Assembly: GCA_017979445.1 (NCBI GenBank)
Contig: CM030708.1
Coordinates: forward strand, 35,654,721 to 35,718,720
From: Akebia trifoliata
Lineage: Eukaryota; Streptophyta; Magnoliopsida; Ranunculales; Lardizabalaceae
DNA length: 64,000 bases
Direction of reading: 5' to 3'
The notes under the pieces are model-generated. The model was not told the DNA's origin, did no database searches, and saw only the letters and a list, made by a program, of their open reading frames with translations. The translations under genes and the position numbers were made by a program. Shown here piece after piece: positions 37,712-49,088 of the stretch (its first letter is position 1; each line of letters begins with the position of its first letter).

Positions 37712-39312
37712 ATGGGGAGGCACTCCTGCTGTTACAAGCAGAAGCTGAGGAAAGGCCTTTGGTCTCCTGAGGAAGATGAGAAGCTTTTGAGGCATATAAC
37801 TAAGTATGGTCATGGGTGTTGGAGTTCTGTCTCTAAACTAGCAGGTACACACACTTGCCTTCATGATCCATATATATATGCTGCTGTAATGCAGAAGAAA
37901 TAGAAATTATGGATTTGGTCTTTAGTGGTCTTTCATGGTTTTTCATTATTATTATTATTTTTTTTTATTGATAACAGGTCTGCAAAGGTGTGGAAAGAGC
38001 TGCAGATTGAGATGGATAAACTACTTAAGGCCTGGTTTAAAGAGAGGTGCTTTCTCACAGCAGGAAGAAAACCTCATAATTGAACTCCATGAAGTTCTAG
38101 GCAACAGGTATGTATCCTCTCTTCTCATAATTAATTATCTCAACACCCCAAAAACACTTCTTAAATCTCTATCTTTCTACTCTTATTGTGTTACAAATTA
38201 TTATGTTTAATTTACAAGGATTTTCTACAACTTCCATCAGGTGGTCTCAGATTGCAGCACAGTTACCAGGGAGAACCGATAACGAAATCAAGAATCTATG
38301 GAACTCTTGCATTAAGAAGAAACTCAAGCAGAAGGGCATTGATCCCAATACCCACAAACCACTCTTGGAAGTTGTGAATGCTGAGGAAAAATTTCTCACC
38401 AGCACCAGCAACAATGACACTGAGAAATCCTCGGAGGAACCCAATGAACTCAATCTTCTTAAAGCAGGAAATTCAAAGCCAGGGGTGGTGTCAGTACAGG
38501 AGACGAATCCGCCTTTAATGGCTCAGGACGGTTTCTCAGTTGAAGGCCCATCCAGCTTTAAGGCCAACAGTAACAGTAACAATTGGATTACACCCACATC
38601 CACCAAGAATTTTTTCTTGGATAGGTTCTTAAACGCACAAGATAGCTCTGCTAACAGTTGCAAGCTTTCAGATAATTTTGGGTATTTCCCTCTTCAACAA
38701 TTGAATTATGGGTCCAATGCTGCGCTCTCCATGAATCCCAACACGCCTACTTGGTTCAACCAGAATTTTGGGCCGTTTGAGTTAAATTCTGAATTCAATT
38801 CAAATTCCAATTCCAATCCCAATCCTAATCCCACTCCCAATTCCAATTTGATGTCTACTGTTCTGCCATCCGTATCGATTGTCCCAACTTCAACATGTTA
38901 TAGACCCTCCATTAATTTTAATGCCAATAATCCTCATTTTAATATGAATGGAGGAGTCCAGTACTGGGAAGCAGGGTCTTCCAGTAACAATAACAGTAGT
39001 AGCAGCAACAGTGGAAGCAGTAGCAGCATTGAGCTTCAAAGCAATAGCTCTTTCTTTGAAAACAGTGTCTTTTCATGGGGATTGGCAGATAGCAGCACAT
39101 CAGAAAAAGAAGCTCAAATTCATTCCATTGAAGGCGAACCCCAAAACATGAAATGGCCTGAATATCTCCATACTCCATTTCTAATGGCTAATCAACCCCA
39201 TCAACCTATATTCAATGAGATCAAATCAGAAACCCAGTTCAACTCTCAAGGGTCATGTACTGCTACTTGGTATCAGAACCAGCAACAGACACCGGCTTCG
39301 GATATATTCTAA
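37712..39312 (+). CDS. R2R3-MYB transcription factor, MYB61/MYB86-like
   Basis: Exons 37712..37844 (133 nt), 37978..38107 (130 nt) and 38241..39312 (1072 nt) give 444 aa. The first two lengths are the usual ones for plant R2R3-MYBs, and both introns are GT-AG. The start [20 protein letters not shown] and the R3 repeat ending ([18 protein letters not shown]) place it in the MYB61/MYB50/MYB86 group. Those proteins are nuclear activators linked to secondary-wall, mucilage and carbon-allocation programmes. R2 covers about 14-61 and R3 about 67-112, with the regular Trp spacing visible. The C-terminal two thirds are Ser/Asn-rich, with [12 protein letters not shown] and Ser runs. Residue 41 is Ser (SSVSKLAG) where the group usually has Pro. 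The gene looks intact. Which member it is cannot be decided without a tree. Confidence 0.92.
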
Positions 39313-40718
39313 AGATTTTCAAAGGCTTACAGCTGCCTTTGGACAAATTTAGCTTGTATTTAACATGTGGAGCCTCTGATAAGCAGAGGGTGGATGTTGT
39401 GGGGGAATCGAAACAGGGAAGAACTACAGAATTTTCAAATTTTGGAAAAGATTGAACAAGGGGTGTCTTTCAATTACAGTTTACAGGTGTGTGCAATAGA
39501 GATTTTTATCTTGTAAATAGGTCTCTGATAAAAATAAATAAAAAATATTTGAATATTTGTGAAGTAGACAAGCTCTAACTCATCCTTTCCTCTTGGGGAA
39601 TAGAATTGCAGGATAAACTTGTCCCAGTTTCTGTTTTACTCTTTCCTTCATTTGTTTTGGATACACAGGTTTGTAATTCTACCTTTAAACAATAAGAATT
39701 TGTAGTTTCTTTATATCCTCACCCATCTTTTGTGTCTTTATCCATTAAAAATTCCATTAATATTGTAACCCCGTCTATAAATAATCTGAACCTTATTTTT
39801 TGAGTAACTGGGTTTTCCTCCATCTCCTTTATTTCTTATCTTACCACCTCTAGATTTTTTATTTCCCAAATAAAGATTCATGAATTGTTTTCTAATACAA
39901 GATTCAAAGAAATTGGTGTGTAAATGGCTATCTCTAAGTGTTACCTAGAGATAGAGATGATTTTGAAATTGTTGAGGGTGTTACCCCTCCTCATGATTAA
40001 GTCGTTTTGCACACATGAATTATAGTGGTGGGTATCTGTTTCATCTCCAACACCCCCTTGTTTTCTTGATTTGGAAGGATATTATGGGAGGGAATGGGTT
40101 GATAGTCTCTCTCTTCCCAAGCAAGTACGCCACTTCCTATTGAAGAAATAGACTAGAGGAGGTCTATCCATTCACCTACTAGTTTGTAGCTTGTAGTTTT
40201 TTACTGTAAAAGATAGTGACACTCCATCTGGTAACGTTTCTTTCTTCAAAAGATACTTTCTAAAGCAAGGAAAACTTCCAACATAAGAGAGAGAGAATGT
40301 TATTTGCATGGTGAATAGGGAAGGTGGGTTGCTAAGCAAATTCATGCCATACATTGGGCCTATAATCTTAATTTCTACTTTAAGGTGGAATATGTATTAA
40401 CCTTTAGTAGGCACCTCTTGATACTGATATTTATGCTGACGATAGAAGAAAAAAAAATGCTTGACATGGATGGTATCTTTCTTTCTTTCTTGTAAAGAAA
40501 ATCAAATATTGATGTTTTCTTACAGAGTCTGGAATGATCACATGTTCTTAGTTAGGGAGGAAAATATCATCCTAGATATAGGTTAAAGGGTAATATGTCC
40601 ATTAGGAAAAAAAGAAAAAAAAAAAAGGCCAAGGTTAGCATTTCTCTTTGTAAAATAACAACCCTATAATGACTGTGCAAGACAATGTGTTCGACACTGA
40701 GCTGACATCGTGGTATAA

Positions 40719-40775
40719 ACGGAACCATAGATACTTTTTACTTGTATCTCGAGGAAAAAGCATTTATGGTTCTGA
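40719..40775. repeat. Fold-back hairpin with TATCTCGAGG loop
   Basis: ACGGAACCATAGATACTTTTT pairs imperfectly with AAAAAGCATTTATGGTTCT across a loop containing TGTATCTCGAGG. It has the same core as the hairpins at 3096-3222 and 40861-40945. Confidence 0.5.
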
Positions 40776-40860
40776 GCACACCTTGAATACGCAGGAAATC
40801 ACTTTAGCATTTTTCTTTGTAAAAAAGAATAAGGAAAATGTTGGACTGACTTCTTTCAAT

Positions 40861-40945
40861 ACGTGGCAGCGTTGAGAGAACCATAGATTATTTCTATTGT
40901 ATCTCGAGGAAAAAATCTATGTTACTCTCAACACTGCCACATCGG
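40861..40945. repeat. Fold-back hairpin with TATCTCGAGG loop, second copy
   Basis: ACGTGGCAGCGTTGAGAGAA at the left matches the reverse complement of CTCTCAACACTGCCACATCG at the right. ACCATAGATT faces AATCTATGTTA. The loop again holds TGTATCTCGAGG. The stem is about 35 bases long and cleaner than in the neighbour 85 bases upstream. Confidence 0.6.
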
Positions 40946-41329
40946 TGCTGTGTCGAGCATCATCAAGGGAAGTCACTAAAGAACAACTCAAAGAATAATT
41001 TTGGTGTATGTTTTAGAAAAAGAAATCTCTTTATTAATTAAATGATTAATTGAGAAATCTAGGTGGCAACTTTTGAGTTGTGGGAGACTGGGAGTGGGGT
41101 TTCAAGCCTGGTCCCGTTGTGAATAGGTTCCAGACTAAGAGAAAATATGGTTTGAGAACAAAGATATGAAAGTGACTAATTGGACAGAGGAGGAGAGTTC
41201 ATTCTAGAGGAGCATCTTACAGTTAAAGAGTAGTCAGACTAAAGTCCAAACATGGTTTCTTGGTCTTTTGCTTTGTAATAAAGTACATGTAAGCCTATAA
41301 CATCACAACAATTTCATTGACATTGTGCG

Positions 41330-41442
41330 ATTGGGGGGGGGTCGACAATGTTCTTGTTACATACATATATCAGATATATATATATATATATATAGGGGGG
41401 GGAGGGGGGGGTGTCAACAATGTTCTTGTTACATATATATAT
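41330..41442. repeat. Direct repeat with G run and TA microsatellite
   Basis: A G-rich run followed by CAACAATGTTCTTGTTACATA (first copy CGACAATG...) occurs twice, about 73 bases apart. A (TA)n stretch lies between and another follows. It probably arose by local duplication. Confidence 0.6.
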
Positions 41443-43182
41443 ATGTCTCACAAATGATCAAATTAATGGGTGATCAAAGAAGATATATAATCGATTTATT
41501 GATTTATTTATTTATGTGAGCCATGCTTGTTTTATATCTTTTTTAGTCCCTATCCTCTCAATGTTCATGAGAATTCTGTTGGAGAAGAAAACAACAGCAT
41601 GAATTACATTGATTAGACTAGAGGGTTGACTTTAACAGCCTATTGGTCTTTGACTTGTACAAACTGATGGAATGGACCGGCATTCTTAGGTGATACCGTA
41701 TGAGCATCTCAACGTAGGTTGAGGCTGCTCCATGCCTTTTGTGACAAGGACACTATCACAGGTATCTTATTTATAAATGAAAATTCTTTTAAGGTAGTTC
41801 AGTCTGTCAAGCTTGAGGCATTGTTTTCGTGACATTGCATATACATGACGCAATTGAGAAATCATAAACTTATTTAGGAGACATCAAAGAAAATCCAGTG
41901 AAATGTAATTCTTATCTAATCTCAAAGTCAAAAGTCTCAAAAAAGATAGGACATGAGGGAGAGTATTTTTTTATTCAGATTCCAAGTGATTTTGTGGTGC
42001 AGGTGAGGTCATATATATAGGAGCCAACAACTAGTTATGTAACAACAATCACACAAGGGGTCTTGGTGGTATCAGTATTTCCATATTTGTAGGTTCGAGA
42101 TGATTGAAGGATTCAACTGGACATCAACTAGAACTACTATTATGGGGATCAAAAGCTATTAATTTCGACTTGAACATGTAGATAGACCATAATGTTCTCG
42201 TTGTTCTCCTCACCTGACTTTTTGGTTACTCTTGAATTAGTACTGAATCCCAGAACAGACTTGATCAACCAACCAACCAACCCCTAAAAATAGCAAATCT
42301 GCAATAAAACTAATGATTCTCTGCTATTATTGATTGTCATTTGTCAACTATCCCTCTACAACTTGAAGACCCTGTGCGCCAAACATCGACAATAAGAGAA
42401 GAATGAACCAAATGCTTGTTTGACTGGCTGCCTACACACACATAAAACCAAGAACATAGCATAGCAAGAATAGTTTGTTTTGCTTAAAAGAATAAAATAG
42501 GTGAAATCCTATTTAACAACAACTTGTTGCGTCCGAAACACCAAGTCTAACTAATGTATCAGATCCAATTCTTTATAAGCAGCTCAAATATAAATCATCA
42601 TGACTCATTAATAAATTCTTCAGGCTCCATGCCATGCCCATATAACATAAGCGACCTGTAATTGTAAATGAGAACAGGGCTCTCTTCATTAGTTAACTTC
42701 CATCACAGGCCAGGTTCAGGCCCATGATGCTAAAGTAGTTTGGGATGTCGGCAAATATAGTAGAGACATCAAATTTGAATTGTACTGAAATTTGGACTCA
42801 TCATGATTTCAATTATTTTTAGTTTTGCAACTTGGGCCAAACCTTTCCCAGCCGGACTTTCAAACAAGTCAACCCAAGTTCAAGCCTGAAAGCTCTGATT
42901 CACTAGCCTTGCATTGGGTTTGAGAGAGGGTATAGATAGATTAGAGAAAATAGAAAGAAAGGGATATTGAGAGAGGAGAGAAGGAAGAGCTAGAGATCCA
43001 TCCTCAAAAAGACTAAAGAGAAAAAGCTAGTGCTGACTATGATCATAGTGGCTTCCAATCAACTGAAAAAGGCTCCAACAACCCTATAAAATTCATGGTC
43101 TCAGTCCATTAAACACCCCTAAATGTTGAGGAAACAATTACATCCATCATATCTGAAATTACAGTTCTAGGAAAAAATAAAA

Positions 43183-43320
43183 CTAACAACAACAATGCCT
43201 TATCCCAAGGAAATGTAGTTAGTTAAATGAATCCTTCATTCCACTCTATCCAAAACCAAGTCTCTTTTTATCCAGAGTGAGAGTTCATATCTGCTTTCGT
43301 CGTCTTCATTCATGCACGTT
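43183..43320 (-). mobile_element. RTE-type LINE 3' tail relic
   Basis: AACAACAACAATGCCTTATC reads on the minus strand as GATAAGGCATTGTTGTTGTT, the TTG-repeat tail typical of plant RTE LINEs. It is followed by the AAATGAATCCTTCATTCC-type region. Only a short fragment remains. Confidence 0.5.
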
Positions 43321-43439
43321 TTTTTTTTCTTTCAACTCGTTTAGAACCTTCAACTTGAATATTATATCTAAAATTCCTAATCTCTCTCGTTTCGTGATAA
43401 GAACTTAAGCAAAACACCAAAATCATGCAACTGTAAAAA

Positions 43440-43640
43440 AAATTAACTCTCTCTTTTGGTTCTCGTAACACAACACCGTGCTTCGCAATAAAAGTTTATA
43501 GTGGCCCATTCTACATACCCTTCTCATCAGCACCACTAACCAAGTAGCCAGCCATCCGAGACTCGAATCCAAGATGTGGTGTTTACTTTGATACCATTTG
43601 TTATGAAACATTAATGGTGTGGAAAGTTAAGCCCGGTAGA
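43440..43640 (-). mobile_element. Possible LTR-element relic with initiator-Met-type primer site
   Basis: On the minus strand TGGTATCAAAGTA (about 43587-43599) resembles the primer-binding site of plant LTR elements (TGGTATCAGAGC in the Copia copy at 48344-54863). It stands three bases from a possible LTR edge (TTATGAAACATTAATGG on the +). I could not find a matching second LTR, so this is only a candidate fragment. Confidence 0.3.
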
Positions 43641-44076
43641 AATAATGAGTATTAAGGGTAGAGCTAAAAGAACTCCAGTTCATTTCCATCCTTGAGTCAA
43701 AGCACATTTTGGGAGTAAAAATAATATTATTTCTTTGGGCTTGGATTAAGTTAAGTAATCTTGAGTCCCTGGTCTAGCCCAAGCAGAGTTTTGATTGAGT
43801 CAATTTTCAAGCCCAAGCCCACTCAGAATCCACAACTATCAGGTTTGGACCGTTTTGTCCAGACATGGTTGGGTTGGTCACATTGAGGAGGGAGGTCATC
43901 ATTTGTAATCAACCTCCCCAAAAGTCCAAAATTTACTGGTCATTCTGTCGAAGCTCTTTGAGCAAAAACAAATTCCACAGTTAGAACCTAGAATGGTGCA
44001 CTCCAACTCCAACCCTAGTATGTTCGTACGTGTAATAGTTTGAATTTGTATCATCAAACTAGTCGCGATCCAGAAG

Positions 44077-44352
44077 GAAGCTGATCTTTTGTAGCACTCT
44101 TTCAAAGGATGAGAGAGAGGTATTTTTTTTTTAAATTAACATCTCGGCATCTCAGCCTCTTGTGATCATGATTTAGATTTGATAAAAAAGAAACAAGTGT
44201 TTTATATTTATGGAGATCTATATCTTTAAAAGTGCATGGTTGTTGAACTCCCCATCTTTTAAATATAAGATCTAATTTTATCATTGATGTGGCACTCTTT
44301 CAACCGTTGAAAGTGTGTTATAGGAACCATGTGCTACAGAAGATCTGCTACC
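44077..44352. mobile_element. MITE with GATCTTCTGTAGC-type ends, second copy
   Basis: The left end GAAGCTGATCTTTTGTAGCA and the right end (reverse complement GGTAGCAGATCTTCTGTAGC) are inverted repeats. The next bases inward also match (CTCTTTCAA against CACTTTCAA). The interior is about 275 bp without coding potential. Confidence 0.55.
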
Positions 44353-44527
44353 AATCCCGAAGTGGATCTTTTGTAGCTCTAATTTCTTGTAACGCTCTTA
44401 CATGGTTAACAGAGTCCCACATGAACCCCACCTTCATGTTACACCGTTGAAAAGTCTTTGAAAATTGGAGGTTCAATGACCATCCATTCTCAACATCATG
44501 GATCACGTAAAATATATATATATATAT

Positions 44528-44879
44528 GGGAAATGTTCAGCAACAAACATTTTGGCAAAACATTTTTCAAAACATGGGTTAGAGGTTTTGGAATGGGCTG
44601 ATTTTTGGTGAGGATGATCTCTACGATGAGGAGATCATCATCACCAAAAATCAGCCCATTCCAAAATTTCTAATCCCATCAAAAATGGTTTACAAAAAAT
44701 GGACAGTCCACGATTTTTCAACTTGTAAACATGGGTTAGAAGTTTTGGAATGGGCTGATTTTTGGTGAGGATGATCTCCACCGTAGAGATCATCCTCACT
44801 AAAAATCAGCCCATTCCAAAACCTCTAACCCATGTTTTGAAAAATGTTTTGCCAAAATGTTTGTTGCTGAACAGGACCC
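44528..44879. mobile_element. Double-hairpin element 1 set in a TA microsatellite
   Basis: The ends GGGAAATGTTCAGCAACAAA and, inverted, GGGTCCTGTTCAGCAACAAA start a near-perfect inverted repeat of about 85 bases. Each arm continues into TTTTGGAATGGGCTGATTTTT. Within each half that segment also has its own inverted partner, so the 352-bp element can fold into two hairpins as well as one long stem. It is flanked by (TA)n on both sides and encodes nothing. The plan resembles Micron-type elements of rice, which insert into (TA)n. Confidence 0.75.
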
Positions 44880-44897
44880 TATATATATATATATATA

Positions 44898-45278
44898 GGG
44901 TCACGTTATTACGACCCCCTTTTGGACCCCCTTTGCGACACACCTTTTTGTCTTATATGGGAACAAATGTTTGGAATGGGCTGATTTTTTGTGAGGATGA
45001 TCTCTGTGATGAGGGGATCATCTTGGCAAAAAATCATCCCATTCCAAAACTTCTAACCCCATCAAAATTGATTTACAAAAATTGGACGGTCTATAATTTT
45101 TCAACAAAAATCGAACGGTCTAGAAGTTTTGGAATGGGATGATTTTTTGCCAGGATGATCCCCTCACCATAGAGATCATCCTCACAAAAAATCAGCCCAT
45201 TCCAAACATTTTTGCCCATATAAGACAAAAAGGTGTGTCGCAAAGGGGGTCCAAAAGGGGGTCGTAATAACGTGACCC
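44898..45278. mobile_element. Double-hairpin element 2 set in a TA microsatellite
   Basis: The termini GGGTCACGTTATTACGACCC and its exact inverted copy lead into long arms (TTTTGGACCCCCTTTGCGAC and its complement), 381 bp in all. The inner parts share the segment GGAATGGGCTGATTTTTTGT with element 1, but the outer 60 or so bases are different. It too is flanked by (TA)n. Translated frames across it are artefacts of the palindrome. Confidence 0.75.
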
Positions 45279-45301
45279 ATACATATATATATATATATAT
45301 A

Positions 45302-45350
<49 letters not shown>

Positions 45351-45360
45351 TATATATTAT
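45279..45360. repeat. (TA)n microsatellite
   Basis: About 80 bases of almost pure TA dinucleotides adjoin double-hairpin element 2. They are the right-hand remainder of the tract into which the elements inserted. Confidence 0.9.
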
Positions 45361-45492
45361 CAAATCTTATCTAAAACAGGCGTATGAATATATCTGATCT
45401 GTTATTTATTTTTATTTTTAAATGATGTTTTGGGAGCTGTAAAAGAAGCATTACAGGAAAATGAGGCTACAGACAATCATGATCCATTCCTG

Positions 45493-46443
45493 GGTTCAAA
45501 AGCCACACCGCGTTTTTAAACTCCAACAAAAACGTGCCATGCAGACACCTTACAATTATTATAGGAGTGGGATACCATACTGATCCGAAATCAACCAGCA
45601 TTACCTGCCGCGGATTTCTTACGTATTAAAATGAAATAATTTAATCAATCGTCTTCTTACTTCTTAAGAATTGCGCTTCAAAGTTGACACCTTGCAAGTT
45701 CAAGAAGCCGATTCACATTCCCCACCCACCTGACCTTTGCTTATTCTATTTGAAACGCTCCAACGTACACTTGACTTGGATGCAGCAACCAAATTAATTA
45801 AATCCAAATGAGGACTCCACTTTCTTTCTCCTCCACATTCAACCAAATTACCCACTGCTCGCCTACCATTTTTTAAACATAAAAGCCACACCGCGTTTCT
45901 ATTTTCAAACCCATTGACCTGTTAAAAATATATATAGGATATGTTATTAATAATAATAATAATAATAATCATAATCGATGGGGAAAATAAGACCCAATTT
46001 TGCCCATCTTGCCCATTTTTTTTTTTCTTTTAAAAAAAATTATATTTTAGATCCTCCCCGTGTCATGTCAGGTATCCATTCAGCGGTTACAACTTCAAAG
46101 CCCATGTGTTAATTTAATATGTACATTATTATATACCCAAACATTTTATGTACTTCTTCTTGAAGAAAACAAAATCTAAAAGATCATTAAACTAACCTGT
46201 TTCTTTCTTTCTTATTGTGTTTAATGCTCCATTTGTTGTTGTGGGTACGCAAGTCACTTTTTTAATCTTCGTTAACATCTAATATAGAGTTGGAATCCGT
46301 GGATCATCCATATTCATTCATATATTAAATATATAATCCTAACCGTTAAAACATGAAATACAACCATTTGAATAAAATACATATCCTTTATCTTTAAAAT
46401 GCATCTTGAGTATTAGGTTATAAGTTGAGTCATGATTTTCAGA
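45493..46443. other. Intergenic, no gene seen
   Basis: AAAAGCCACACCGCGTTT occurs twice, near 45499 and 45881, about 380 bases apart, which suggests an old duplication or repeat ends. An AAT trinucleotide run lies near 45946-45968. No coding signal. Confidence 0.35.
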
Positions 46444-46531
46444 CACTCCCTGTAACATATGCCTCAATACGTTGTTCTTTGTTGTGGCACTCCCTGTAAC
46501 ATATGCCTCAATACGTTGTTCTTTGACGTGG
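46444..46531. repeat. Tandem duplication of a 44-bp unit
   Basis: CACTCCCTGTAACATATGCC and the following bases to GTTGTTCTTTG occur at 46444 and again at 46488. They are identical for most of the 44 bases and diverge at the end (TTGTGG, ACGTGG). The second copy runs into the fold-back repeat at 46521. Confidence 0.85.
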
Positions 46532-46649
46532 CATGGGTTAAAACCTCATATGTTTCCTCAGGATACACAACTACACATTCCCATAAATATGTGCAGTTGT
46601 ATATTCTGAGAAAAAAGATCTATTAATTTAGCATATGCCATGTCAAAGG
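46521..46649. repeat. Fold-back hairpin repeat
   Basis: CTTTGACGTGGCATG at the left pairs with CATATGCCATGTCAAAG at the right, and CTCAGGATACACAACTACAC pairs with TGCAGTTGTATATTCTGAG around the centre. It belongs to the same general class as the hairpins near 4.2 and 46.8 kb. Confidence 0.6.
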
Positions 46650-46661
46650 GTGTATGTAAGA

Positions 46662-46678
46662 GGGGGGGGGGGGGGGGG
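46662..46678 (+). repeat. Poly(G) run of 17
   Basis: Seventeen consecutive G residues directly follow the fold-back repeat. The length may be a sequencing or assembly estimate. Confidence 0.85.
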
Positions 46679-46734
46679 CGTCAGGAAATCATTTCTTATA
46701 AGTTTGAGTGCTGATTTTGTATCTCAATATGACA

Positions 46735-46905
46735 GGGTAACTCTAAAATTCATTGGCATGATAGATTTAAGAATCGTACATATTTTCCCTCGAGATACGT
46801 AACTATATATATATATATATCTTATGAGGATTTAGAATTATATATCATGAGGAGAATAATCTACAATTCTTGCTGGTATAAGTCGATTGAGTTTTCAAGT
46901 TACCC
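46735..46905. repeat. Fold-back hairpin repeat with CTCGAGATACG core
   Basis: GGGTAACTCTAAAATTCATT at the left and TTGAGTTTTCAAGTTACCC at the right pair imperfectly. GAATCGTACATATTTTCCC faces GGAGAATAATCTACAATTC. The centre holds CTCGAGATACG and a TA run. It is more diverged than the copy at 4191-4401 but of the same plan. Confidence 0.5.
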
Positions 46906-48338
46906 TTGATAGATTGAGTAACAAAATCATTATGCTAGAAGTTTTAGTGATCGAGATCTCATGTTTATATGTGAGTAAGTCTACTATGTACTTAGATCTT
47001 CATCTGAAAAGCCATCATCTACAACAATGAACATCGTGATTAATGTATATTTTATACGAACATACACAAGATCATGTATACAAAAATAAAAAAAACTTCC
47101 CACGATCCAATCTCTGGGTCATTTTCTACACTCATCAATTATCTTGATTTTTTCAACCATCTTTGTAATCTACGTGACATTGAGTCAATGAACACGTATC
47201 ATCTGTAACTGTCGTCCCATATTTTTTTTAATCATTAATTAATAAAGATGATAGATTAGAGACTAGTCAACAGATAGAAGGTCGGTGGGTGGGTGATGGA
47301 TTTACTAACCTTTTAATTAAGGTGCTAACAAACGGATGAAATAGTATCTTTTTTTAATGAATAAAAAATATGTAAAAGTTGAAAGATAAAAGTTTGTGCG
47401 GAGCCCAATTCAGGCATTGTGGATAATCGTGGCTATCATCTTTGATCGCCACGTACGTTACCAACAAAGAAAGAGAAAGGAGGTGGTGGAACCTACGTAT
47501 CATGAGCTGTTGCTTTTTCCTTTTGTCGTGTTGTTCGTCATTTCCGCGTGATGACGTGGACGTCTGGCGCCACGGACGGACGCACTTGTCAGTGTGTCCC
47601 AAAAACTGCACACGCATGTGCCTCAGGTGAGTAAAATCACGTGTGTACTTTATGTAACGAGAAAAACCTTTACTAAACAACTTACTTTACACTTACACTG
47701 TAATTTTTTTTTCTTCTCATAAATTTTTTTTTTTTTTTTAATCGGATTAATCTACGCGCATCACAACTAATCATGGGAGGACTATCACAGCAACTCACCG
47801 CCATGATCCCTCAATTAAATTATAAAAAAATTTAAGAGGAAAATCAAACCCGTGACGTGCGCCTAACCCACACTTCACGTGTTCGTCCTTACCACTTAAA
47901 CAACCCAAAGGTGAGTTTTTTTTTTATGATTAATCATGCTATTCATACAAATCTTCATAATGCAAAATATATATTATCTAATTTAATTGAATTATAGGGG
48001 CTGAATTGAAATATATATTATCATGCAATATTAAAATTATTTAATTTAAAAAAAAAAATCATGAATGATTCGAAAAGGTTCAAAAAGTCACGAATTTTTA
48101 GTAAGAGTTGAATTGGACATAAGTTTTAATCATTTTTTGTATAATTTAAAAAATTCCAATATAATTCATGAATTATTCTAAGAATTACTAATCATAATAC
48201 CACAATTGATCGTCCAAACAAGACAAAGTAGAATAGGAAGAGAATTGTATCTCATTCTTGACGTAAGTATAATCTTCGATGGATGAGTAGCTTCATTGAG
48301 CCATTCACATTCATCGACTTACCTGGCTACTCAAGGGG
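46906..48338. other. Intergenic, no gene seen
   Basis: The 47.4-47.65 kb part is unusually GC-rich for this neighbourhood (ACGTGGACGTCTGGCGCC) and contains ACGT-type elements, including TCACGTGTG near 47639. It could be a promoter fragment, but no gene follows before the retrotransposon. The overlapping short frames on both strands look like chance. Confidence 0.35.
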
Positions 48339-48343
48339 ACTCA

Positions 48344-48786
48344 TGTTAGATTAAAATCCAAATCTAACATATTGATTCTCAAATAAATGCGGAAATAAAT
48401 CAAGAGAATCAAAACTGAAAATGCCCAAAATTTGTATAAATACCTCCCGCCATTGATTTCACCCTCTTACGCTGAAGATCCGTCGATCTCGATTTGGTAC
48501 TTCCAAAACTCTGATTCACTCCTTAGATGGTGTAAAAATGAAGGAGATTGAGAGAGTGAGTAGTTTTGGGGACCAAACGATTCCTTTTATAACCAAACTT
48601 GGTCGAGGCTTCCATCAAGCACTCGACCACGTTTTGGTTTGTTGCCACAAACCAGATCTGAAGTGGGTCACGTTTCTTAACTATAAGAAACGTGTTGAGA
48701 CGAAGTGGACCACTATAAGGGATCCGAAAAAATAGGGTTGTAAATGTGTGCGAAAAATAAGGGACAGTAGAGAATCGGGGATAACA
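48344..48786 (-). repeat. 3' LTR of the Copia element
   Basis: Begins TGTTAGATTAAAATCC and ends GGGGATAACA on the + strand. It is 443 bp long, matching the other LTR except at three transitions (TCTGATTC/TTTGATTC, ACGATTCC/ACGGTTCC, CGGGGATA/CGAGGATA). Confidence 0.95.
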
Positions 48787-48798
48787 TTCTCCCACTTG
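48787..48798 (-). promoter_or_regulatory. Polypurine tract
   Basis: CAAGTGGGAGAA on the minus strand directly precedes the 3' LTR. This is where plus-strand DNA synthesis of the element is expected to be primed. Confidence 0.75.
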
Positions 48799-49088
48799 GT
48801 CCACAATACAAATGTCTCATCTTACCCATCGATGATCTGTATTAAGTAATAAATACACGAATCATAGCGATAAGTCATCTAAAGACGAGTATTACCTTCC
48901 ATGTATTACAATGTATTTATTTCTTAATATTATACTTTATGTGGTAACATTTCTTAATGAATAAACCCTATGTTTATTCTGGTCCTACACAAATGAAGTT
49001 TCTCAAAATAAATTAAGGTGCACATAAATATGAGAAACATTACAATTAGAAGAGTTTCATTAAATAACATTGTTTATACAATGAAAAA

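Larger units (their letters stand above)
39313..43182. other. 3' UTR and intergenic sequence, no gene seen
   Basis: The MYB 3' UTR probably ends near 39.55 kb, where AAATAAATAAAAAATA occurs. The remainder is AT-rich. It contains two fold-back hairpins (40719-40775 and 40861-40945) and a direct repeat with a TA run (41330-41442). No supported coding sequence. Confidence 0.4.
44357..45492. mobile_element. Third MITE copy, interrupted by two double-hairpin elements
   Basis: The left end CGAAGTGGATCTTTTGTAGC at 44359 has its inverted partner only at about 45492 (GCTACAGACAATCATGATCC on the +). Both ends resemble the MITEs at 34439 and 44077. The distance is about 1.1 kb instead of 280 bp because a (TA)n tract with two other elements (44528-44879 and 44898-45278) lies inside. 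This is a nested structure inferred from end matching. Confidence 0.45.

Noticed and set aside
41330..41442. CRISPR-like spaced repeat
   Set aside because: Only two copies of the repeat, with microsatellite between them, in a plant genome.
45091..45363. 90-codon frame rich in Ile/Tyr
   Set aside because: It is translation of the TA microsatellite and a palindromic element.
47354..47680. Opposed open frames in a GC-richer patch
   Set aside because: Frames on both strands overlap and neither shows a family. More likely promoter-like or repeat sequence.
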